Source: Polynucleobacter sp. MG-5-Ahmo-C2 (GTDB lineage Bacteria; Pseudomonadota; Gammaproteobacteria; Burkholderiales; Burkholderiaceae). From it: 64,000 nt of DNA. Positions within the stretch are counted from its first letter, which is position 1. Each line of letters starts with the position of its first letter. The notes beneath the pieces were generated by a model. The model was not told where the DNA came from. It saw only the letters and a program-made list of their open reading frames with translations, and did no database searches. Of this stretch, positions 51,788 to 61,393 are shown piece by piece. Location: contig NZ_CP061304.1 in NCBI RefSeq assembly GCF_018687735.1, positions 1,757,949 to 1,821,948 of the forward strand, in the 5' to 3' direction. The translations under genes were made by a program, and so were the position numbers.

Positions 51788-52786
51788 CTACTCCTTTGCA
51801 TGAAAGCGTATTGATTGTTCATGGGAACCAAGTGACTGCATGCAAAGACTGGGGGTCATTTTTTTTCCGCCCGGCTTTTGCATTTCTAAAATCTCAATAA
51901 CTCCCCTGCCACATTGAATAAAGGCGCCTTCCTCGCTAAAGCCTAAAAGCTCACCGGGACGGGCGGTTTCGCTAAAAGATCCGGCCTTTGGGATACGAGA
52001 GTTCCAAAACTTCATTGCAAGATCTTCAACATTGCTTGTAGCGCCAGGAAAAGGATTAAAGGCTCGAATGCGTCGATCAATTTCAGGTGCGCTCAAGCTC
52101 CAGTCAATTTCTGCCTCACCCTTCATTATTTTTTCAGCGTAAGTAATGCCTTCACCTGCTTGCGGGCTAGGAAGCATGGCCTTACCCTCTTGCAAAAGAT
52201 GTAGCACATCAACAATTAACTTGGCGCCGAGTGTCGCCAGTCGGTCATGCAAAGTGCCGCTGGTTTCTGCGGGGGTAATTTCAAGTTCATCGCTGAGGAC
52301 TGTGCCGCCTGTATCTAGACCGGCATCCATTTGCATAATACAAATACCGGTTTTTGTGTCGCCTGCTTCAATGGCCCGCTGTATCGGAGCAGCGCCACGC
52401 CAACGAGGCAAGAGAGATGCATGAATATTAAAGCTGCCATGCCTGCCTGGGCGCTGCGCAATGTCTAAAACATCTTGCGGCAAGATCAGGCCATAAGCAA
52501 CCACAACCATGACATCAAAATTAATTTCAGCAAGCCGCTGGAATGCCTCTTGCTCCTGCACCTGCTTGTGTGGGTCAGCACTATTACATTTAAGCGTTTC
52601 TGGCTGCAGCACAGGAATATTTTTTTCTAAAGCAAACTCTTTAACCGGGCTAGCTTGTAGATGCATGCCCCTGCCAGCGCGGCGATCAGGTTGAGTGAGC
52701 GTTAGAACAATTTCATGTCCAGCAGCATGTATAGCGCGCATTGCTTGCGCAGCAAACTCAGGGGTTCCAGCAAATACAATTTTCAT
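51788..52786 (-). CDS. fmt: Methionyl-tRNA formyltransferase
   Basis: Fmt formylates initiator Met-tRNA using 10-formyltetrahydrofolate. The 332-residue protein has the N-terminal [16 protein letters not shown], the active-site segment [39 protein letters not shown] and the C-terminal tRNA-binding domain with RAFNPFPGA. It begins 9 bases after def, the usual pairing. Confidence 0.97.
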   Translation of the reverse strand: MKIVFAGTPEFAAQAMRAIHAAGHEIVLTLTQPDRRAGRGMHLQASPVKEFALEKNIPVLQPETLKCNSADPHKQVQEQEAFQRLAEINFDVMVVVAYGLILPQDVLDIAQRPGRHGSFNIHASLLPRWRGAAPIQRAIEAGDTKTGICIMQMDAGLDTGGTVLSDELEITPAETSGTLHDRLATLGAKLIVDVLHLLQEGKAMLPSPQAGEGITYAEKIMKGEAEIDWSLSAPEIDRRIRAFNPFPGATSNVEDLAMKFWNSRIPKAGSFSETARPGELLGFSEEGAFIQCGRGVIEILEMQKPGGKKMTPSLCMQSLGSHEQSIRFHAKE

Positions 52787-52795
52787 TAGCAGCGC

Positions 52796-53311
52796 TTAAC
52801 GCTCACCCACTAACTCTTTGGTGCGCTTTTTTAGTTTTTGTGAAATACGAGTTCGCTTAAGCATCGATAAATATTCAACGAATACTTTTCCCTGTAAATG
52901 GTCAAGCTCATGCTGCAAACAAACTGCCAATAGTCCATCAGCGTCAACCTCGAATTCTTTACCAGCAATATCTAAGGCCCTCACTCGGACTTGTGCAGGC
53001 CTTTCAACCTCATCGTAAAACTCAGGCACTGAGAGGCAGCCTTCACGCCAAGACTTTTTCTCTGGGCTCGACCAAATAATTTCCGGGTTTATAAAAACCA
53101 TCAATTCATTTTGCTCATCAGACACATCGATAACAACGATGCGCTCGTGAATGTCGACCTGGGTTGCAGCCAAACCAACCCCCGGAGCCTCATACATTGT
53201 GTCGGCCATATCGGCGACTATTTTTTTAATGCGCGCATCCACCTGCGCAACTGGTTTGGCAACCTTATGCAAGCGTGGGTCTGGATAACAAAGGACATTT
53301 AGCAAAGCCAT
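52796..53311 (-). CDS. def: Peptide deformylase
   Basis: Def removes the formyl group from new proteins. The 171 residues from ATG 53311 have the three motifs [19 protein letters not shown] and QHELDHLQG (HExxH), binding the catalytic iron. An ATG at 53326 is possible but adds non-family residues. It is divergent from dprA with about 70 bases between starts and is first in the def-fmt-htpX-rsmB-DUF4390-ntrYX cluster. Confidence 0.97.
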   Translation of the reverse strand: MALLNVLCYPDPRLHKVAKPVAQVDARIKKIVADMADTMYEAPGVGLAATQVDIHERIVVIDVSDEQNELMVFINPEIIWSSPEKKSWREGCLSVPEFYDEVERPAQVRVRALDIAGKEFEVDADGLLAVCLQHELDHLQGKVFVEYLSMLKRTRISQKLKKRTKELVGER

Positions 53312-53382
53312 ATAGGAATTATCCAACAGAGCTATCAGCCTGTCCCGATTGTTCTAATTTCCCCAAAGTTCACAATCCTTTA

Positions 53383-54057
53383 ATGCTCCAATTCCCAAAG
53401 TCAAAGCACATCGCCAGAATTACGCTAGGCGATAAAAATTACCCGCCACGTCTGAATGATTTATACGATCCCCCCAAGCATCTATATATAGATGGAAATC
53501 CCGACTTGCTCCAAATGCCCATGGTTGCAATAGTGGGCTCTCGCAAAGCTAGCGCTGAGGGCCTTAAAAATACCGCTTTGTTTGCTGAGGAGCTATCGCG
53601 AGCCGGCTTACTCATCATTTCGGGGCTTGCAAGAGGGGTTGATGGCGCCGCCCACAAAGCCATCCTGAGCCTAGGCCCCAAGCACCTCACCATGGCAGTC
53701 TGCGGGACCGGACTTGATATTGTTTACCCCGAAGAACATCTTGATTTAGCAAGCAGCATTAGGCAGCACGGGCTTTTAGTCTCAGAGCTTCCCTTAGGGG
53801 CGCCCCCAAGATCATGTCACTTTCCCAGGCGCAATCGAATTATTGCTGCGTTATCGCTCGGCGTGCTCGTGATTGAGGCAGCCGAAAGATCAGGCTCTCT
53901 GATTACTGCACGCCTAGCTGGAGAGCTGGGAAGGGAGGTTTTTGCAGTGCCGGGAGCTATTGGACACCCCCTTTCTGGCGGCTGTAACCTCCTGATACAG
54001 CAAGGCGCGAAGCTCGCAAGAAAACCTAGAGACGTCTTGGAGGAGTTAATTTTTTGA
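53383..54057 (+). CDS. dprA: DprA/Smf DNA-processing protein, short form
   Basis: DprA loads RecA on incoming single-stranded DNA during natural transformation. From ATG 53383 the 224 residues form the Rossmann-like core: YPPRLNDLYDPPKHLYIDGN, VAIVGSRKASAEG, SGLARGVDGAAHKAIL, AVCGTGLDIVYP, FPRRNRIIAALS and EAAERSGSLITARLAGELGREVFAVPG. The usual N-terminal SAM-like domain and C-terminal winged helix are missing, so it is the minimal core version. A perfect terminator follows. Confidence 0.9.
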   Translation: MLQFPKSKHIARITLGDKNYPPRLNDLYDPPKHLYIDGNPDLLQMPMVAIVGSRKASAEGLKNTALFAEELSRAGLLIISGLARGVDGAAHKAILSLGPKHLTMAVCGTGLDIVYPEEHLDLASSIRQHGLLVSELPLGAPPRSCHFPRRNRIIAALSLGVLVIEAAERSGSLITARLAGELGREVFAVPGAIGHPLSGGCNLLIQQGAKLARKPRDVLEELIF

Positions 54058-54058
54058 T

Positions 54059-54095
54059 AAAACCCTCATTTAAAGTGGTTTAAATGAGGGTTTTT
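54059..54095. terminator. Strong rho-independent terminator
   Basis: AAACCCTCATTTAAA and TTTAAATGAGGGTTT form a perfect 15-bp stem around GTGG, followed by T5. It lies right after dprA. Confidence 0.95.
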
Positions 54096-54279
54096 GCTCC
54101 ATTAGGGTCACAAAAATAGGTCCCAGAAAATCAAAAAACCAGTGCGTTTGGACTTTTCCCAATTTATCGGTTAATAATAAAAAAGGGATAAGCAGCTGAC
54201 CAAACCCTGATTTGGTTTAAATTGTTCATCCTTTTTCCCTATTAAAAACATCATTTCAGGCTCAAATTTAGGCAAACGC

Positions 54280-56943
54280 GTGGCTAAAGCATCTACCAAA
54301 AGCAGCTCCAAAACCTCTTCTACGGATCAACCGAAGGCGCTCATCATTGCCGAGAAGCCATCGGTTGCCAATGACATTGCCAAGGCCCTGGGCGGCTTTA
54401 CGAAGTACGAAGACTATTTTGAGAACGATGACTTTGTCATCTCCTCTGCAGTTGGCCACCTATTAGAAATTGCAGCCCCAGAAGAATATGACGTTAAACG
54501 AGGCAAATGGTCTTTTGCCAACTTACCCGTGGTACCCCCTTATTTTGATTTGCGCCCAATCGCCAAAACTGAATCACGTCTCAAGGTTTTACAAAGATTA
54601 ATTAAGCGCAAAGATATTAATTCTTTAATTAATGCCTGTGACGCGGGCCGTGAAGGCGAATTGATTTTCCGTTTAATTGCGCAACACGCAAAAGCGCCTC
54701 AAGCAATCAAGCGCTTATGGCTGCAATCAATGACTCCTGCGGCAATACGCGATGGCTTTGCAAGTTTGCGCAGCGATGAAGATATGCAACCATTGGCCGA
54801 TGCAGCGCGCTGTCGCTCAGAGGCCGACTGGTTAGTGGGCATCAATGGCACTCGCGCGATGACTGCCTTTAACAGCAAGAGTGGTGGCTTTTTCTTAACT
54901 ACTGTAGGTCGCGTGCAAACGCCAACGCTCTCCATCGTTGTTGAGCGCGAAGAGTTGATTCGTAAATTCATTTCTAAAGATTATTGGGAAGTAAAGGCGG
55001 AATTTATTGCCGCAGCAGGAATTTATGAAGGCCGCTGGTTCGACCCAAAATTTAAGAAGGATGTTGCAGAACCTGATGCACGTGAGAATCGCCTATGGAG
55101 CGAAGCTGCGGCCCAAAGCATCGTTGCAGCATGTCGCGGTAAAAAAGCGGCTGTTACCGAAGAAGCTAAACCGGCAACACAACTAGCGCCCCAGCTATTT
55201 GATTTAACAAGCTTACAACGTGAAGCGAATGCTCGTTTTGGTTTTTCTGCAAAAAATACGCTCGGTCTTGCGCAAGCGCTTTATGAACGTCACAAAGTTT
55301 TAACCTATCCACGTACTGATGCAAAAGCATTGCCAGAAGACTACTTGGATACCGTTAAACAAACGATGGAAATTCTTGCTGAGAACTCACAGGACTATCG
55401 TGCGTTTGCCAAGCAGATTCTTAAGGGCGGCCCAGAAGATGCAAAAGCAAAAGCTGGTTACGGCTGGATCAAGCCAAACAAGCGCATCTTCGATAACTCC
55501 AAAATTTCTGATCACTTTGCGATCATACCAACGCTCGAAACACCTAAAAATTTAAGCGAGCCAGAGGCAAAACTATACGACTTGGTCGTTCGCCGCTTCT
55601 TGGCTGTTTTTTATCCTGCTGCAGAATTCCGCGTCACAACCCGCATTACAGAAGTCTCTGGCCACCATTTCAAAACCGAGGGTCGTGTTCTTGTTAATCC
55701 AGGCTGGCTTACTGTTTATGGAAAATCAAACCAAGCCGACGATGAGCTTGTGCCGGTCCAAGAGGGCGAAACTGTTCAAAGCGAATCCATTGCTGCGGTT
55801 CCATTAAAAACGAGGCCGCCAGCACGCTATTCAGAAGCAACCTTGCTATCCGCCATGGAAAGCGCCGGCAAGTGGGTTGATGATGACGAAATGCGCGAAG
55901 CGATGGCAGAAAAAGGTTTAGGTACACCTGCAACGCGTGCAGCAATCATTGAAGGATTACTCGCTGAAAAATATATCGTGCGCGAAGCACGAGAACTTAT
56001 TCCCACGGCAAAAGCTTTTCAGTTAATGACATTATTGCGCGGCCTAGATGTTGAAGAATTAACGCGCCCCGATTTAACTGGTAGCTGGGAAAATAAACTT
56101 TCCTTGATCGAGCAGGGTAAGATGAATCGCGATACTTTTATGCAAGAAATTGCACAGATGACTCAGCGTATCGTCAAACGCGCCAAGGAATATGATAGCG
56201 ATACCATTCCAGGCGACTACGCGACCATGACCACGCCGTGCCCCCACTGTAAGGGTCCGGTGAAAGAAAACTATCGCCGCTTTGCCTGTGAAAAGTGTGG
56301 CTTTACGATCAGCAAAACCCCCGGTGGTCGCGCATTTGAATACCCTGAAGTGGAAGAATTGCTGCGCGAGAAAACAATAGGGCCACTACAGGGCTTCCGC
56401 AGCAAAATGGGTCGCCCATTTGCAGCCATCATCAAATTAAGTGAAATTCCAGAAGATGATGCCGACTATCCAAATGCAGGATTTAAGCTTGAATTTGATT
56501 TTGGTAATTCACAAGATGAAGAAACTGAAGCTATAGATTTCACAGGTCGCCCAGCATTGGGTGTTTGTCCAAAATGCTCTGGCGCGATTTATGAGGATGG
56601 CATGCGCTACGTTTGCGAGAACAATACTGGACCAAGCAAAACCTGTGATTTCAAAACTGGCAAAGTTGTTTTGCAACAAGAGATTTCGACTGAGCAAGTG
56701 CAGAAGCTGCTTAAAGAGGGTAAAACAGACCTCTTAACCAATTTCAAATCAAACCGCACTGGTCGTGGCTTTAAGGCTTATTTAGCCTTAGGCGCTGATG
56801 GCAAAATTGGTTTTGAGTTTGAGGCCAAAGCTGCCGGTGCAGCAAAAGCGCCTGCGAAGAAACGGGCAGGGGCTAGCGCTGCAAGCAAATCTGCGGCAAA
56901 GCCTAAGCGCGCAAGCAAAGCAAAGTCATCGCCTAGCACCTGA
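54280..56943 (+). CDS. topB: Type IA DNA topoisomerase (topoisomerase III-like)
   Basis: The enzyme relaxes or decatenates DNA through a transient Tyr-DNA link. The 887-residue protein has a TOPRIM domain (ALIIAEKPSVANDIAKAL; DAGREGELIFRLI), the catalytic region VLTYPRTDAKALPEDY with the nucleophilic Tyr, and GLGTPATRAAIIEGLL. Two zinc-ribbon-like segments (CPHCKGPV..CEKCGF and CPKCSGAIY..C) follow, then an Ala/Lys-rich tail. The start is GTG 54280. In related genera it is annotated TopB, although the C-terminal ribbons are as in TopA. Its last 166 bases overlap the convergent MnmC-like gene. Confidence 0.92.
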   Translation: MAKASTKSSSKTSSTDQPKALIIAEKPSVANDIAKALGGFTKYEDYFENDDFVISSAVGHLLEIAAPEEYDVKRGKWSFANLPVVPPYFDLRPIAKTESRLKVLQRLIKRKDINSLINACDAGREGELIFRLIAQHAKAPQAIKRLWLQSMTPAAIRDGFASLRSDEDMQPLADAARCRSEADWLVGINGTRAMTAFNSKSGGFFLTTVGRVQTPTLSIVVEREELIRKFISKDYWEVKAEFIAAAGIYEGRWFDPKFKKDVAEPDARENRLWSEAAAQSIVAACRGKKAAVTEEAKPATQLAPQLFDLTSLQREANARFGFSAKNTLGLAQALYERHKVLTYPRTDAKALPEDYLDTVKQTMEILAENSQDYRAFAKQILKGGPEDAKAKAGYGWIKPNKRIFDNSKISDHFAIIPTLETPKNLSEPEAKLYDLVVRRFLAVFYPAAEFRVTTRITEVSGHHFKTEGRVLVNPGWLTVYGKSNQADDELVPVQEGETVQSESIAAVPLKTRPPARYSEATLLSAMESAGKWVDDDEMREAMAEKGLGTPATRAAIIEGLLAEKYIVREARELIPTAKAFQLMTLLRGLDVEELTRPDLTGSWENKLSLIEQGKMNRDTFMQEIAQMTQRIVKRAKEYDSDTIPGDYATMTTPCPHCKGPVKENYRRFACEKCGFTISKTPGGRAFEYPEVEELLREKTIGPLQGFRSKMGRPFAAIIKLSEIPEDDADYPNAGFKLEFDFGNSQDEETEAIDFTGRPALGVCPKCSGAIYEDGMRYVCENNTGPSKTCDFKTGKVVLQQEISTEQVQKLLKEGKTDLLTNFKSNRTGRGFKAYLALGADGKIGFEFEAKAAGAAKAPAKKRAGASAASKSAAKPKRASKAKSSPST

Positions 56944-58004
56944 GATGTAATCAGCTTAGCTGCTAGGGCGGACCATAAGATGCCGCGCGATCCTAGCGCG
57001 GCAGCCAAAAAGATACCGGGTCTTTGAGTAAGCGCACCAATGATTGGCAGGCGGTCACCAGCAACGCAACGCACGCCAACAAATTCTCCAGCTTTCATTA
57101 GCGACCCTGGATCCCCCTCGGGGTAAGCGAGCAAACCTTGTGCTTGTGCGCGATTAAAGTCATCGCTGATCATTCTTGGGGAAAGGTCGTCCTCTCCCTC
57201 ATCGAAGCTAGAGCCTACAATCCAGCGGTAGCTGCCGTCTTTAAGCTGTTGGGCGGGAAGACAATAGCCATCACCTGAGATACCCACTCTTGGCAAGCGG
57301 TTTGCCCAAGCATCATTTTCTTTAATGGAAAATATGCTGAGCTGCCCGCGAACCGGCTTCAGGGGCAGACGTATTCCGATGCTGCTCATTAACGCTTTGC
57401 TCTCGATTGCAGCTGCCACCACTACCTTATCTGCGGAAAGAATTACTTCATTAGCATCATTCAATAAAAGCCATTTTTCATCAGCCTTCGCAAGTTGTGC
57501 AACGCGAGTGTTCCAAAGGCAAGATAAGTTTTCATGCTCTTGCAATAGGGCCTTACTTGTCTCAAATAAATTTAAAGAAGCGCCGCGAGGAAGCCAAACT
57601 CCGCTTTGTTGAATGCCGCAAATTTTTTCTGCCTCCTGCGCATCTAAGGGTTTTGCAATGTCGTCATCAAGATCTAAAGACTGTAGAAAACTACTTACTT
57701 CTGCAAGATCAAAATGTTTATCTTTTCTGGTTGGCTGAAAGATGCCATGCTGGTTCCAAACCTTGCCCCACCTGACCTCAGCCATTAAAAAGGCAATTCT
57801 TGTTAAACGTAGTAAACGCGGAGATCCCCTACCTATGTGTGGATGGGCAATAGCATAAGCATGGCTTGAACAAGCGGTGGCGGGTGAGGGTGCTGCATCA
57901 ATAATGCATACGGATTTGCCGCGAAGAAGCAACTCATTTGTAATGGTTGCCCCGCAAATGCCCGCCCCAATCACCACTATTTCATGGTGTTGGGGTGTTG
58001 TCAT
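56778..58004 (-). CDS. FAD-dependent oxidoreductase, MnmC C-terminal-domain type
   Basis: This FAD enzyme has the Rossmann dinucleotide fold HEIVVIGAGICGATITNELLLRGKSVCIID at the N-terminus and the MnmC signature GVRCVAGDRLPIIGALTQRPGIFLAAALGSRGI near the C-terminus. MnmC's oxidase domain removes the carboxymethyl group in the wobble modification cmnm5U. The N-terminal methyltransferase part of E. coli MnmC is not fused here. The last 55 residues are antisense to the Ala/Lys-rich tail of the topoisomerase gene and are probably an extended tail. Confidence 0.87.
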   Translation of the reverse strand: MTTPQHHEIVVIGAGICGATITNELLLRGKSVCIIDAAPSPATACSSHAYAIAHPHIGRGSPRLLRLTRIAFLMAEVRWGKVWNQHGIFQPTRKDKHFDLAEVSSFLQSLDLDDDIAKPLDAQEAEKICGIQQSGVWLPRGASLNLFETSKALLQEHENLSCLWNTRVAQLAKADEKWLLLNDANEVILSADKVVVAAAIESKALMSSIGIRLPLKPVRGQLSIFSIKENDAWANRLPRVGISGDGYCLPAQQLKDGSYRWIVGSSFDEGEDDLSPRMISDDFNRAQAQGLLAYPEGDPGSLMKAGEFVGVRCVAGDRLPIIGALTQRPGIFLAAALGSRGILWSALAAKLITSQVLGDDFALLARLGFAADLLAALAPARFFAGAFAAPAALASNSKPILPSAPKAK

Positions 58005-58037
58005 TTAGCTGGTGTAGATGGATTTGTAGTGCTGGGG

Positions 58038-59903
58038 TTAGGCACTCAAGCGTTGCTCGATTTTGCTATGGGTCTCTTTCAACTCTTTTGGCAAACGATC
58101 GCCAAGGTGATCAAACAATTCTGTATGGAGTTTTAGCTCGTTCTTCCAGTCATCAACTGCAACATGAATGGCTTTAGCAAATTTCTCTGTTGAATAATCA
58201 AGGCCATTCCAATGCATATCGCCGTGCTCTGGACAAATGCCAAATGGAGTTTCTTTGCCGCTTGCTTTGCCTTCTGCGCGCTCCAAGATCCAAGAAAGTA
58301 CGCGCATGTTTTCGCCAAAACCAGGCCAAACAAACTTACCATTCTCATCCTTGCGGAACCAATTAACGCAATAAATCTTAGGCAATACGGCGCCTTCGGC
58401 CTCCAGCTTCTTGCCTATATTGAGCCAATGCTGGAAGTAGTCGCTCATGTTGTAGCCGGCAAATGCGATCATGGCAAATGGGTCACGGCGTACAACGCCA
58501 ATTTGGCCGGTAATCGCTGCGGTAGTTTCGGAACCAAGAGTGGCAGCCATATAAACACCCTCAACCCAGTCGCGGGCTTCGCTAACCAATGGCACAGTGT
58601 TTGAACGACGTCCGCCAAACAAGAACGCATCAATTGGAACGCCTTCTGGATCGTCCCACTTAGGATCAACCGCCGGGTTATTAGTGGCGGCAACCGTAAA
58701 ACGTGAGTTTGGATGTGCGGCTTTGCGGCCTCCAGCACCATCGGCTGGAGTCCAGTCTTTGCCTTGCCAGTCGATTAAGTGTGCTGGCGGGGTTTCTGTC
58801 AAACCCTCCCACCAAACATCGCCATCATCTGTCAAACCAACGTTCGTGAAAATCACATCTTGGTTTAAAGAATCGATACAGTTTTGGTTGGTCTGGCGGT
58901 TTGTGCCTGGGGCTACACCAAAGTAACCAGACTCTGGGTTAATTGCAAACAAGCGGGTTTTGCCTGTCGCGGCATCTTTGCGTGGCTTGATCCATGCAAT
59001 ATCGTCACCAATAGTGGTTACTTTCCAACCATCAAATCCTTTTGGTGGAATCATCATGGAGAAGTTGGTTTTGCCACAAGCAGATGGGAATGCAGCCGCA
59101 ATGTGATATTTTTTACCCTCTGGTGAAGTTACGCCCAGAATCAACATGTGCTCAGCTAGCCAGCCCTGGTCTCGACCCATATTGGATGCAATACGCAAAG
59201 CAAAGCATTTTTTACCCAAGAGAGCATTGCCGCCATAACCAGAACCAAATGACCAGATCTCACGAGTTTCTGGGTAATGAACAATGTATTTGTTCTTATT
59301 GTTTGGCCAGGCAACATCTTTTTCGCCAGCAGCCAATGGCTTGCCAACAGTATGAATGCAGGGAACAAACTCACCATCGGCGCCCAATTGATTAACCACG
59401 GCCTTACCCATCCGAGTCATGAGGCGCATATTGATTGCAACATATGGGCTGTCAGACAACTCAACACCAATGTGGGCAATTGGGGAGCCTATTGGGCCCA
59501 TAGAGAAAGGCACCACATACATTGTTCTACCGCGCATGCAACCATCAAACAATGGATTCAAGGTAGCGCGCATTTCGCTTGGCTCAACCCAATTATTGGT
59601 TGGACCAGCATCTTCTTTTTTGGCGGAGCAAATAAATGTGCGGTCTTCAACTCGCGCTACATCCTCAGGATCCGAGAGGGCTAGAAATGAATTTTTACGC
59701 TTAGCTGGGTTTAGGCGCTTAAACACTCCAGCACCAACCAAAAGCTCGCAGAGCTCATCATATTCAGCCTGGGAGCCATCACACCAACGAATCGCATCTG
59801 GCTTAGTAAGGGCGGCAACTTCTCCGACCCACTCAATCAAGCGCTTGTTTTTTACGTACGCTGGCGCATTAGCATTAATTTGGCCGGCAGTTGCTGTAGT
59901 CAT
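58038..59903 (-). CDS. pckG: Phosphoenolpyruvate carboxykinase (GTP)
   Basis: PckG interconverts oxaloacetate and phosphoenolpyruvate with GTP in gluconeogenesis. The 621-residue protein has [18 protein letters not shown], the kinase P-loop [14 protein letters not shown] with the hyper-reactive Cys typical of the GTP type, and [12 protein letters not shown]. The length fits the GTP-dependent family rather than the shorter ATP-dependent enzyme. Confidence 0.97.
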   Translation of the reverse strand: MTTATAGQINANAPAYVKNKRLIEWVGEVAALTKPDAIRWCDGSQAEYDELCELLVGAGVFKRLNPAKRKNSFLALSDPEDVARVEDRTFICSAKKEDAGPTNNWVEPSEMRATLNPLFDGCMRGRTMYVVPFSMGPIGSPIAHIGVELSDSPYVAINMRLMTRMGKAVVNQLGADGEFVPCIHTVGKPLAAGEKDVAWPNNKNKYIVHYPETREIWSFGSGYGGNALLGKKCFALRIASNMGRDQGWLAEHMLILGVTSPEGKKYHIAAAFPSACGKTNFSMMIPPKGFDGWKVTTIGDDIAWIKPRKDAATGKTRLFAINPESGYFGVAPGTNRQTNQNCIDSLNQDVIFTNVGLTDDGDVWWEGLTETPPAHLIDWQGKDWTPADGAGGRKAAHPNSRFTVAATNNPAVDPKWDDPEGVPIDAFLFGGRRSNTVPLVSEARDWVEGVYMAATLGSETTAAITGQIGVVRRDPFAMIAFAGYNMSDYFQHWLNIGKKLEAEGAVLPKIYCVNWFRKDENGKFVWPGFGENMRVLSWILERAEGKASGKETPFGICPEHGDMHWNGLDYSTEKFAKAIHVAVDDWKNELKLHTELFDHLGDRLPKELKETHSKIEQRLSA

Positions 59904-59994
59904 ATGTTTTCCTATGAAGATTTAAATTTTTAATCCCGTGATTTTAACATTTTGGTCATATTTGAAGCCCTTGACCAGGCACAGAGGAAACCCT

Positions 59995-61353
59995 CTATTT
60001 ACCAATGCAGAATTGGCTAAAAATTTTTCCCAAAAGGTCGTCTGGAAGCAGCTTTCCAGTGATTTGCCCTAGGTGATTTTGGGCTAAAGATAACTCTTCT
60101 GCGAATAATTCGAGCGAATTATTCCCATTTGCTGCGAATTGTTCAGATCTTGCAATATGTTCTGAAGCGCGTTCGAGGCAGTCTAAATGCCTTCTTCTGG
60201 CTACAATCGCGCCCTCTTGGGAGCCGTTCCACCCCACAATTTCTAGTATTTTTTGCTTTAAACGGTCAATTCCATCGCCATTTTTGGCTGAAATCACAAT
60301 AACCTCTTTTGGAGCCGCGGGAGATACCAAAGACATCAAGTCTGATTTATTGATAACCTCTAAAACCGGGCACTTTGCAGGGAGCTCTTGGAGAATCCGC
60401 TCTTTCAACCCATCTTCAGCGGAATTGGGGTCCGTTAAAAAAACCACCAAGTCAGCCAGACGAATTGCATCCCAAGATCTTTCGATGCCTTTTGCTTCAA
60501 CCAGATCGCTTGTCTCACGCAAGCCGGCAGTATCAATAATGTGCATCGGCACACCCTCGATGGTGATGCTTTCTTTTACACGATCACGAGTGGTGCCTGC
60601 GATAGGGGTAACAATAGCAACCTCTTCGCCTGCAAGCCTGTTGAGTAAAGAGCTCTTGCCAACGTTAGGAGCACCGGCAAGAACAAGCTGAATGCCGTCA
60701 CGTAGAATTTTTCCCTGTTTAGCGCCATTCCGCAAAGACTCTAATTTTTCTTTGACAGCAAACAGTCGAGCGCGTGCCTGCGCATTCTCCAAAAATTCAA
60801 TTTCTTCTTCGGGGAAGTCTAAAGTGGACTCAACCAAGATGCGCAGCTGAGTAATCTCTTCAATCAGATCATTAATACTCTCCGAGAAATCGCCTTGCAA
60901 TGATCTGGCCGCGCCACGAACGGCAGCCTCACTTTGTGCGTCAATTAAATCGGCAATAGCTTCGGCCTGAGCTAAATCAATTTTGTTGTTCAAATAGGCG
61001 CGCAGGGTAAATTCTCCAGGCTCAGCAATCACCAGGCCATCAACCTTTCCCAACTCAAGGCAGCGCTTCATGACCAACTCTAGAAGCTGAGGGCCTCCAT
61101 GACATTGAAGCTCCAAAACATCTTCGCCAGTAAACGAGGCGGGGGCGGCAAAATAAATTGCGATGAGCTGATCGATGGTCTGACCACCGGCATCGCGCAA
61201 GGTAAGTAGGTTTGCCTGTCTGGGTGAAAGCGCTTTTTGAAAAAACGCTTTTGTAATTGATTGGAGGCTTTGTCCGCTGATACGAACAACCCCAACGCCA
61301 GCCCTACCAGGGGCGGTAGCTACAGCAATGATGGGCAGCTTTCTAGTCATCAT
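59995..61353 (-). CDS. mnmE: tRNA modification GTPase MnmE
   Basis: MnmE with MnmG adds the cmnm group at U34 of several tRNAs. The 452 residues have an N-terminal tetrahydrofolate-binding domain (IAVATAPGRAGVGVVRISG), a helical domain, and the G domain (GAPNVGKSSLLNRL; DTAGLRET; NKSDL). The C-terminal catalytic motif is FCIGK. The start is one of two adjacent ATGs. The MnmC-type gene in the same window acts on the product of this pathway in other bacteria. Confidence 0.97.
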   Translation of the reverse strand: MMTRKLPIIAVATAPGRAGVGVVRISGQSLQSITKAFFQKALSPRQANLLTLRDAGGQTIDQLIAIYFAAPASFTGEDVLELQCHGGPQLLELVMKRCLELGKVDGLVIAEPGEFTLRAYLNNKIDLAQAEAIADLIDAQSEAAVRGAARSLQGDFSESINDLIEEITQLRILVESTLDFPEEEIEFLENAQARARLFAVKEKLESLRNGAKQGKILRDGIQLVLAGAPNVGKSSLLNRLAGEEVAIVTPIAGTTRDRVKESITIEGVPMHIIDTAGLRETSDLVEAKGIERSWDAIRLADLVVFLTDPNSAEDGLKERILQELPAKCPVLEVINKSDLMSLVSPAAPKEVIVISAKNGDGIDRLKQKILEIVGWNGSQEGAIVARRRHLDCLERASEHIARSEQFAANGNNSLELFAEELSLAQNHLGQITGKLLPDDLLGKIFSQFCIGK

Positions 61354-61393
61354 TGCTGTATGTTTTCCATGGAATGCTTATGCCATCAATAAA

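Noticed and set aside
58212-59925. Several plus-strand frames across pckG
   Set aside because: They are antisense to a very well conserved enzyme and have no independent support.
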